Positions 48,901 through 57,686 of a stretch of DNA of 64,000 nucleotides are shown one piece after another (position 1 is the first letter of the stretch; the number at the start of each line of letters is the position of its first letter). The stretch comes from Tetraselmis striata (Eukaryota; Chlorophyta; Chlorodendrophyceae; Chlorodendrales; Chlorodendraceae): positions 1-64,000 of the forward strand of contig VCJN01001936.1 of assembly GCA_006384855.1 (NCBI GenBank). The letters are read 5' to 3'. The notes beneath the pieces were generated by a model. That model had not been told where the DNA came from, ran no database searches, and worked only from the letters and a program-made list of their open reading frames with translations. The position numbers and the translations under genes are program-made.

Positions 48901-50092
48901 GTGGAGGGGAACTTCAAGGCTCCCGCGACAAAACAATTCGTCGCGGACGCCATGTCGGCAGTTCGTGCCAAAAAGGCAACAGTCTTCATTGCCGACGCGC
49001 TTTTCGGAGCTGGTTCGCACACATGGGACTCGAAGGATGCTGCGTGGGGTACGGACGACTTCAACGACGTGTTTGCTTTCGCCAGGCAAGACAACCCCCA
49101 CAACCCCGGTGCGTACTAGATGACTGTGCTTTCATTTATCTCATTCCCGATTTACCCCCGCGCAGGCAGTTGAATATCCTGACTGGATCTTCTGACGTCC
49201 ACACTGCTCTCGATGGGTGCCATTTCTTCATTCACCTCTCGGACCAGCAACTTGGATCCGCAATCACAGCCGTTCAAACACAAGCTGAGGACCTCATCTA
49301 TCACGTCCTGACTTGGGCCAAGGATTGCGGGATGAAGATGGGCAGCTCTCTGCGTCACGACGCTGAGTACTACCTCTACGTCAGGAAGCCCCCGCCAAGC
49401 ATCATAGCTGACAACATCCGTTTCAATGATCCCCGAAGGTGAGATTTGATCCGTGGAAAATAGCCGGCTTGTATATTCTACTCGCTAAGCCGGTTGTGCC
49501 TTTCCAGGTTCTCTACATCCATCATGTTGGGTCACTTCAAAGACAGTTCGAAATTGAAGGACGAGAACAGACAGACGGTGAACAAGTACCAAAAGCCTAT
49601 CGCTCTCTTCGCCAAGCACCTTAAGATGGCGGCAACAGACGGGACAACAATCGTCGACGTCACAGCCGGAACCGGGACAACCGCGGTGCGTGAGGGGTGC
49701 AACCCGGGTGAGTGTCTTAATGGGGTCAGCATAAAAAAATTAACGCCTTGTGCGGTTTGCCACGCCTTTTCCAGGTCGCTGCGGCCTTTTCCGTGTGGTG
49801 GGACCATATGGATCATAGCTACTCGTTCACACACAGGAACTTGAAGATGATCCTCATTGACAACCAGAAGACGCAAATCGCTGGGATGAAGTCCAGGATG
49901 ACCTCATGGTTCAAAGAGAAGCCATGGGACGAGACTCAACAACTGCGTCCAAGTGACTTCGAGAAGTGGCCGGGTCTACCCCGTCCAATGACCGAGTTAG
50001 AGGAGCTGGAAGAGCGTGCAGCGGCGGAGAAGAGGAGGCAACAGGCAGCGGAGCGCCGAGGGGATTATGTGATCGAAGATGAGGATATGTAG
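42978..50092 (+). CDS. Large protein with C-terminal beta-class DNA amino-methyltransferase-like domain (14 exons)
   Basis: Exons: 42978-43038, 44183-44356, 44629-44721, 44806-44862, 44970-45703, 45787-46326, 46441-46881, 47300-47499, 47571-47850, 47939-48724, 48811-49112, 49166-49438, 49508-49685, 49775-50092. The sum is 4437 nt, 1478 aa, all GT-AG and in phase; the donor at 49112 is weak. The N-terminus is Lys-rich with an E-P repeat (about 145-193). The middle ~950 residues are not recognised. The C-terminus has the circular order of beta-class amino-MTases: DALFG at 1184-1188 followed by TWD (motif IV position), a strand ending in [14 protein letters not shown] at 1343-1344, and [13 protein letters not shown] from 1364 (motif I, SAM binding), then ILIDNQ. 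This resembles DNA N6-adenine/N4-cytosine methylases. Motif IV is DALF instead of D/N/S-PP-Y/F/W, so activity is uncertain. Introns 1 and 7 hold 24-bp satellite. Confidence 0.75.
43052..43293 (+). repeat. 121-bp tandem duplication in intron 1 of the methyltransferase-like gene
   Basis: 43,052-43,172 and 43,173-43,293 are nearly identical, with a handful of substitutions. The unit contains ggttagggtt. It begins a few bases after the donor site. Confidence 0.9.
43534..44165 (+). repeat. 24-bp satellite array 2 (~26 units) in intron 1 of the methyltransferase-like gene
   Basis: Same unit and same + orientation as array 1, but more homogeneous. It ends 18 bp before the exon 2 start at 44,183. 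Confidence 0.9.
46984..47260 (+). repeat. 24-bp satellite array 3 (~11 units) in intron 7 of the methyltransferase-like gene
   Basis: Same unit and orientation as arrays 1 and 2, with more cagcgggac variants. It lies between the donor at 46,882 and the acceptor at 47,299. Confidence 0.9.
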
Positions 50093-50119
50093 TACAATTC
50101 CGCAAAATTAGCCGCTCAT

Positions 50120-50336
50120 ATGTTTTGTCCCGGCTTTGACAGAGTTTCAGCCCCGGACGGCACAAACTACTTGGTAGCCATCACGGCCCCCGCTCTTTTG
50201 TCCCAGTTTGGACAGAGTTTCAGCCCCCGGTGGCGCAAACTTCTTGTAACCATCCCGTTTCCTTCACTCTTTTGATTTGTCCCTGCTTGGACGGAATTGG
50301 TTTCCCCGACTTGGCACAAAATGAACCAACCGGCAT
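50120..50336 (+). repeat. Subterminal tandem repeats near the right end of the element (~75 bp, three diverged copies)
   Basis: Units begin near 50,121, 50,197 and 50,272. Each has a tttgtccc word, a second ggaca/gaca word about 10 bp on, and, in the first two, gagtttcagcccc. The left end (38,256-38,276) and the 39,018-38,871 intron hold similar inverted tttgtcc/gggacaa pairs. These are candidate transposase-binding sites. Confidence 0.6.
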
Positions 50337-50405
50337 TCATATTAGCTTTCAATACCACTGCTGCCCCCAAACCCTAATTTAGACCTAACCACAATGCACC
50401 GCGTG

Positions 50406-50435
50406 CCTCGGGGCAAAATAGGTTGCATTACTGTT
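50406..50435 (-). repeat. Right terminal inverted repeat
   Basis: The reverse complement matches 38,056-38,085 at 26 of 30 positions. The next four bases outward are gggt, as on the left. Confidence 0.75.
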
Positions 50436-51540
50436 GGGTGCATTTGGTTGGGGTGCAGCCGTGTGGGCGGCGGCTAGTACATGTCGCGTTGCGATACTGG
50501 CATGGCATCAGTGTCGGCCACGCTCAGCAACACCCCCTTGGCTTTAAAACGCTATAACTTCTCAGGGTTTGCTCAGAAAATTGTTTTAAAGAAACCACGC
50601 GATTGCTCGTTGAAATCTGCGTCGAGAACGTTTTTCTAAAATCAAAAATTCGAGTTTTAGGGCCCCGGGAAAAATCCCCAAAGATGATCATCCAAGTTGC
50701 CCCTCACTGCCTCATGTGCCCACCCATGTCGGGCGCGTGGCTTTGCGCCAAGTGCGTGTCTAAGCCCCATACCCGGCTGTGCGAGAGCGTTATGTGTGTG
50801 GATGACCACGGACCACCAACACTTGGCATGTGCCGCCTCCTAGCGATACACACATCTACTACCCAAAATGCCATTTTCCACAGCATTTTCAAGGCGGAAT
50901 TTCATATTAATTAAAGTCCACGCCCCTACCGCGCCATCCCGCCCACGAAACGGTGCAACTGGCATTCCACCACGCGCCCCCATAGTAGAGCATCGCCCTA
51001 CGCCAAGGGCCCCATCGAGCGCCTCTCCTACGTGCGTTCGCCACAGAAACAGCCGCATTTTCACCCCGAAATTGCTCGCCACAGTAGTGGCCAACTTGTC
51101 GTTTCGGTGTCACGTCGGGCCTATAGCGACATGCTTTCAGTGGCCTACACGGACGGTGTGTGCAACTTTATGCCAAGGGCCGTATTCACCGAGTTTGGTG
51201 CGACGAGTGCCGCAATTTCCATAGGTTTGGACGGTTGGCGCAACCCACAATTTTCCAGCGCCAACGCATCATGCACCGATTTCTCGTTTTTTAAGTGCGC
51301 CCAGAGATGGTCGTGTTGTCGCGCGGGTGGGTATAAAGCGCACAATAGGCGTTCGCCCGAACTATTCCCACTGTAGTTAGGATGTATGCACATGCAGCCG
51401 GCGTTATCCTCGCCCATGCATGCGCTTTTCGATCGAAAATGCAGAACCCGGACTTATGTAGAGGGGTGTAGACAATATCTACATATAGAGTGACCTTGTA
51501 TACCACATACTTATATATACATATATGGTCGCCACATATA
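50436..51540. other. Intergenic, no gene recognised
   Basis: Short frames only. There is an AT-rich run with tatata words at 51,480-51,540. The LINE-like frames start just to the right. Confidence 0.5.
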
Positions 51541-54160
51541 CATGTACGTACCTGGTACTCGTAGGGAGATACTCGCGGATCAATATGAGTACTCGCGCGC
51601 TTGCATCTCAGACGATACATGTACGTATGTGGCGCTACCTGTATCAATAGAGGCGTATGTGTCGCTGCTTGCGCCGTCTCAGCTCGGCGTTGGCATTTCC
51701 GCCGGCGACTCTATGATCATCCACGGCGTCCGCCTCATTGCCGAGAAGATTGGCCTACGTGGCGTCATCGTCCACACCGACCTTCGCAACGCTTACAACG
51801 AGGCGTGGCGCCGCACCATCATTCAACGGCACATCGATTGCTCTCCTCTACACCATGTCATCCCTGCGCTCCTAGCCTCCCTCTCCACAGATTCGTTTCT
51901 GCTGTTCGTGGACGATCGATCATCCGTTCCTCTACATTCGGCCCCTCGGCGGAGGGCGGCGTGCAACATCGCAGGGCGCGCCGTTGGCCACGAGTTCCTT
52001 CTGCGTTGCGATTTACCCCAAGGTGCAGGAGTGTGACATCACGTCGGAGGTCACAGGCGGGGCGGCGCGCTTCAACGCTGACGATGGATTTTTGACGGGC
52101 CTCCCGGAGCACGTCTGGCAGACCCTTCACGCCTTCCGCACGTCCATCAAGGCGTCCGTGGGGCTTGAGGTGCGCTTCGACAAGATGCACGCATACACTG
52201 CGGACATGGAGGCCGCGCGGCGTGAGGCTCCAGCCGACATCGAGTGGCCCGAGCTAGATGGCCACCACGGCAACCCGGTCCTCAACGTGCCGCTCGGATC
52301 GCGAGGGTATGTGCATGCCTACTACATGCGTGTCAAGGCGGAGGAGCTACGAGAGGAGGCGGACGCCAGCCTGCGCAAGGTTCTATCTGTCAAGCCCAGC
52401 CGTCGGTACACCCACGCCCTGCATCACCACGCATGGCCCCTACTCAAGCATTGCATGCATCACATGGCGGGGTATTGGCTCCGCAATTGCCTCCCGTCCG
52501 AGATGGAGACCTTTGGGGAGGCGGTGGATGCCGCCGTCCTCGCGGGGGTCGAGCGGGTGCTATCGGGGTCTCTTGATCCCTTCACGTACGGCACCGACAC
52601 CAATCCGGTGGTCACCGATTTTCTGGCGGAGCTTTTGCACGACCCTGACCCCATAGCAGCAAAGGCGGCTACTTTGAGCGAAGATGCAGTGGCCAGGGCG
52701 CGCAATAGGCTTCACCTCCCCACTCGGTTGAAGGGCGTTGGCATCCGCCGCATGGCTGCCGTTCGTGATGCCGCCTTTATCGGCTGCACGAATGACGTCC
52801 TCCCGAGGTTCCTCACTGTCTAGGAACTCCGACACCAACACCCCCATCCCTCGGTTCTTTGACCCACAGCTTGGGTCCGTACTTGGCCGAGGCAGCTTCA
52901 ACGCAACTTCTTCCGCCCGCGCCGGTATGACCACTTCCTCAACGATGCTTGTGGGTCGGCCAGCTACGCTGCGGCGGTGCGCGAGGCGTGGGGCCGCCTC
53001 CATGCGGCTACTGCTAGCTAGCTCAGCGACGCAGATACCCGCGTGATGGAGCGGGAAGCGGAGGCTGTGTCGGGCTCGCAAAAGGAGCTGACGGCACTTC
53101 TAGACTAGTCCAACAACTCTCGGCTTCATATTGAGGTGTGCTCTCTCTCTGTCACATGTAGGGAACGGATCTTGTTCAACCCAGCTCGATGCGGAGTCGA
53201 GCATGTGGACGGTGGCCATCCCCACCGCGCGGACGGTCGTGACTCCGCACGAGCTGCGGAGGTCGCTGCCGGGTACTTCTTTATGCCTCGCCCGTGCCTG
53301 GCCCTGGTGGTTGGGATCATTCTGCCCTCGACAAAGCACAACCCTGCCATTGTTGACCTCTATGGCGACACGCTCATGAACCTCCCGGCACCTGGCGACG
53401 CCCACTGGCGTGTACAACACGACGCTATCGCAGACGCCTTCAACGATCACTGTGTTCACGACCTGGGTATCGCTCTACGTCTGGAGGTGGAAGACTTGTT
53501 CCGGCAGTAGGCAATGCCTCTCGGCAACACTATACCCAAGGATGAACTCAAGGACCTGGTTCCGGACGCAGAGCTCTGACTCCCTCCCGGCGTTAAACGT
53601 CGTGACATGGAGCTACGATCCCCGGAGCTTTAAGTCCACGTTGCTGGAGTTCAAGACTATGAGGTACGGGGTCAAGTACACTGCGCTGTCCCCTGGACAC
53701 GGCTGTGGATCGGTTTGAGCGCACCATGTTGGGCGACATACAACGGGGGTTGGCACTGCGGGATGCGTCGTGGCACAACACGGAGCCGGGACATAAGGGC
53801 CCTACTCTTCGAGATAGATATCCTCGATATGTCGGAGTACACGGGCATGGTCTTCGGCACAGTGGGTGAGGTGGGCAATAAGGGGGTGCGTCCCAATCAA
53901 TGTGCGCCGTGTCGCATGATTGCTTGCCCGCGGATCGGGGTGCCCTCTCATCGCGGGGCTCTTGGTGCACCACCCGGGCTCACCAGGAGGCCTTAATCGT
54001 ACGAGATTTCCTCGGGGTCCCGAACTTGGTAGCGGCTCGAGAGCATGCTCGCTGCCTCATCAGAGGGCGCAGATTCGTCCGCCATCCCGTTGCACACATT
54101 GAGTTGCACATACAGCACGTCCGGGGGTCACCCTCGCACACACACGTGCACACGTGACCC
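51541..54160 (+). mobile_element. Decayed LINE (non-LTR retrotransposon) with EFK-type endonuclease remnant
   Basis: Reverse transcriptase motifs in order: VHTDLRNAYNEAWRR (motif A, about 51.77 kb); DLPQGAGV (motif B-like); FNADDGFLTGL (catalytic ADD motif, about 52.08 kb); VGLEVRFDKM; and a thumb-like PTRLKGVGIRRMAAVRDAAF (about 52.72 kb). Then comes a zinc-binding-like stretch with DAHWRVQHDAIADAF and EVEDLF (about 53.4 kb). LLEFKTMRYG (about 53.65 kb) looks like the ExK core of a PD-(D/E)xK endonuclease. The coding sequence switches frame near 52.0 kb and again after 52.82 kb (TAG at 52,821-52,823) and near 53.5 kb. The 5' end is missing. It differs from the 7.4-9.0 kb LINE, whose endonuclease core is RPAD...VAVD. 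A small hairpin (catcccgc-ctcgt-gcgggatg) lies at about 54,191-54,211, just past the 3' end. Confidence 0.7.
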
Positions 54161-54589
54161 GGACTATGAACCGTGCGCGCATCACTCATCCATCCCGCCT
54201 CGTGCGGGATGCGGGCCGCCTTGACGCGGCTTGCTGTGTTGATCTTTTAGTACTGCTTTTAGCGGTAGGTGGATTTGTGACTGGCCTTTTCTTAATTCAC
54301 GGAAGGATTAAGGGTATCTGCTGAGATGATAGTAGTCGCTAGCGACTATATCGGTATGGTCGGCCACATAGCGATCGGTCGCCCAGTCGGTTTATCGGCT
54401 AATCGGCGAATCGGCTGATCCGTAGGATCCGTACGGATACGTGCCGGCGCGTCGGGGCGCGGCACCGCGCAACTTCTGGCAATAGCGGGACCAGCGCAGC
54501 AATATCGAGGATAGCAGCGACCGCAACCAACGATCCCCGCGACCACGCCTCTGCGTCGGCACCCCACTCCTCCGCGCCACACCATCAAT
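54161..54589. other. 5' flank of the WDR70-like gene
   Basis: It holds a GC hairpin at ~54,191-54,211 and a run of cggctaatcggcgaatcgg-type words near 54,390-54,420. No TATA box was fixed. The promoter of the WD40 gene should lie here. Confidence 0.4.
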
Positions 54590-56581
54590 ATGTCCGACGA
54601 CGAGGACGAGCTGTCCGCTCTGCGCGCGGCCCGCGACGCTCGCAGCGCGGCGGGTGGGAGCGCGCGCTCGCGGCTGGCGGGCGACGCGGTGCGGCGTCCC
54701 CCCCCCCCCCCCCCCCCGCTCACCCCAGCTCGCTCGACACTTACCAAGAACCTCCTCACCTTACCCATGAGACGCTCGTAGCTGTCGAGAGTGGCGGCGG
54801 CCAGCGCCTCATGGGTGGCGGCGGATTGGGGGGCGGCGGGGGGGGGGGGGGGGGGCTCGGCGCAGCTGATTCTCACGTCGTCCCATTGCTGCACCGCATC
54901 CCCTCCTCCCCTTCCTCCCTACTCCTTCTCCCTCTCCCCAACAGGCTTTCCAGCCGCGGCAAAGCGCTCCCGCGGCGCGGTACTTTGAAGGCGCGGCCGA
55001 GCCGGAGGCGCCGCCCAGCGGCAGCAGGTACGGCTTGCTGCGCGCACAGTGGGGCACAGAGGCCTGCAAGGGGGGGGGGGGGGGGGGGGGGGGGGGGGGC
55101 TTTCGTGCTGTGGCAGTGTGTTGCATGGCACACAGGTGTCCGGTTGGATCCACAAAGGGGATGGAAGGGGGCTGGGGACATGAGACGTACTGGAGGGCTG
55201 ACAGCTGTGCCGGCACGGCTGCTGCGGTCTCAGGCCCGTAGGCGGTGAGGAGGAGGGCGATGACGGCGACGATGATGGACCGGTGGAGCTGGTGCCCCCC
55301 CCCCCCCCCCCCCCCTGCCCCCCTCGGCCCCTCACCCTGCCTCCCATCCCCCGCCCCCTGTGTGTGTCCATTTCCGCACCCGCGCCGGGACTGATGCTCT
55401 TGCCCTGATGGCCACCAGGACCCGGGGGAGATCTACACCGACGACTTCCGTTCGCAGTTTCCTGTCGCCTTTGGTACGGCGCTGCAAAGTTGTTGCGTGG
55501 CTGGCGGGCTGGGGAGCTGTGGGGGCTGCGCAGGGCGGCGGGGGGGAAGAGAGGGGGGGGGGGGGGAGGGGGGCGCATGATCGCCCAGGGTCAAGAGGCT
55601 GCCCATCTTGAGTGAATCCCCGCACCGGGCCGTGCAGGCGAGCAGGAGAAGAAGGCGCCGCTGCTGACCAAGGCGCACGAGGCGAACAAGCGCGCCAGTT
55701 TTGGCCCGCCACGCCCGCCTGGCTTTGGGCCTGTCAAGCCCCCGGCGCCGTGAGACCCCCCCCCCCCCCCATCCCACACCCTACCCTCCCCCGCCAAGCC
55801 CGAGGTTCATCCTCCCCACTCCCCTCCCAGCCTTCGCACTGCCACCACCACACCACCGCCCACTCAGGTGCCACATGTACCAGCGCAGGCAGCATGTCTT
55901 GAACATCCGGGCGGTATATGTAGCAGAGGCGCACCACCCTAGTCGACAGCCCGAGCGGGGGGGGGGGGGGGGGGGGGGGCAATCAGGCGGATGCTGAGAG
56001 CGCCTTGCAGTGTGGGAAGGGCTGCGGTCTCGCCCTTGCGTTGATGCATGCACGGCGAACCCCCAAACCAGCCCCTCCATAAATGTGCAGCCGGCAGTCA
56101 CATCCACCGCCGCACTGGGGTTCCGCGTGATGTTGCGACAGTGTCAATTCCAGCCGGCTGTGCAGTGTAGCTGCCACTGCCATTGATGTGGACGCTGCGC
56201 TCGCGTGGGCGGTGGGCAGGCCACCGGGCGGGGCAGCCTGCTGCGCAATGCCCGTCAGCCCTACCCAGCGCATGTCCATGGCAGACATGGAGCGTGACAT
56301 GGCCGACATGTACCACTCAGGCTAGCCCTGGCAGTCTTTCTGCTTGGATGTCTGCCATCCGGCAGAGACTAGGCAGTGTGTCGTGCCGAAGAGGCCCTGG
56401 GGGTGTGTGTCCAGACAGCACCTAGATGTGTGACTGGACGCCTTTGCGGTGAGCGATGTATGTCCTAGATAGCCCTAGGTACGTCCGAGGTGTGCCGGAG
56501 TAGTCTCACGTGCGCCATAGGTGCGTTTTTGGGAGCCCTAGGTCCATCATCGGTGTGCGGCAGGGCGGTTCAACTGTGCCC

Positions 56582-56629
<48 letters not shown>

Positions 56630-57628
56630 GGGGGGGTTAAGGGTGGGGGGGGGGGGGGGGGGTTGGTGCATTGGACGCCTAGGTTGTGCCCCGGGGATGC
56701 CATTTCAAGCCATTAGCGCGTCCGCAAAGGCGTGACACCATGTGGCGCGGCCGGTGGGAGCTGCCATGCACTGATTCCGGCGGCCGGGCGAACAGCTGCG
56801 CCTTGCAAGGAAGTGTGTGGAGGCTGAGGGTAGGGGAGGGAAGGGGAGGGAGGGGGGCGGTGGCAATACCGTGACAATGGACCTCATTGATGGCGCCTTT
56901 GGCCTCAGCTACATCCATCACGCGACCTGACGGGGGCGGCTGGTGTTGGCGCAGAAGCGCGGTGGTAGCCGGTGCTGCCGGGGAGGAGGGCGGGGTCGCA
57001 GAGGTGGGGCCGCCGCGACCCCCGGCGGCGGCTGGCAGCGAAGACGAGGAGGAGAAGGAAGATGAGGATGATGATGAGGAGGAGGAGGACCCATATAATC
57101 TGCCCATCTCCCATGAGATCCAGCTCAAAGGGCACAGGAAGTAGGGGCCCCTCCCTAGACCCCCCCCCCCCCCCCCCCCCATCCCCAGCCCCATGGAACC
57201 AGGTGTTGTTTCATGATGTTTGAGCCGTGACCATTTGTCCGCCCTATGAAATGGTACAGCACATGTATGTACGAATATGGGACACATATGGGCGTTGAGC
57301 ATCATGAGCCTACCTCCGCCTGATCCCTTGGCAGTCAACTCCGCACATTGGACATTGTCTTCATCTTGCTCAACCTAGAGTAGGGGACGTGGCGCCTTGC
57401 GAGCCTTCATCCACCCCCTTTATCTGCCTGCCGGGGCCTGACGCACCGCCACTCGCCCTGCCCCCCGCACAGGATGGTATCCGCTGTCGCTATCGACCAC
57501 GTTGGCGCCCGCGCCGTGACGGGATCCCTGGACTACACAGTACGCGGCCCGGCCCAGCCCAGCCCCACCTGTGCTGCTGTAAAACAGGTGCCGAGTATCT
57601 GTCCCATCTGTACGTCGGCGGCGGCGGT

Positions 57629-57686
<58 letters not shown>

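Larger units (their letters stand above)
38056..50435. mobile_element. 12.4 kb terminal-inverted-repeat element with transposase-like and DNA-methyltransferase-like genes
   Basis: The left end (38,056-38,085) and the reverse complement of the right end (50,406-50,435) both read aacagtaat, two variable bases, aacctattttgc, one variable base, ccg, one variable base, gg: 26 of 30 positions agree. Both sides are flanked directly by gggt, which fits a 4-bp target-site duplication. Inside are two divergent intron-rich genes starting at 42,432 (-) and 42,978 (+). Three arrays of one 24-bp satellite lie in introns of both genes. Repeats with a tttgtcc/gggacaaa core lie near both ends. Both coding models close in frame, so the copy looks intact. 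I infer a single DNA transposon; I do not recognise a named superfamily. Comparison of further genomic copies would confirm the ends. Confidence 0.75.

Noticed and set aside
42978-50092. Bacterial restriction-modification contamination
   Set aside because: The gene has 13 spliceosomal introns with phase-consistent junctions and no restriction partner. It is part of a eukaryotic element.
51984-52823. A host gene of 279 residues
   Set aside because: It contains the reverse transcriptase ADD motif and thumb region and is flanked by other LINE parts in other frames.
54919-55578. Proline-rich 219-residue minus-strand protein
   Set aside because: It is antisense to the WDR70 N-terminal exons. The proline runs come from poly-G/poly-C tracts in introns.
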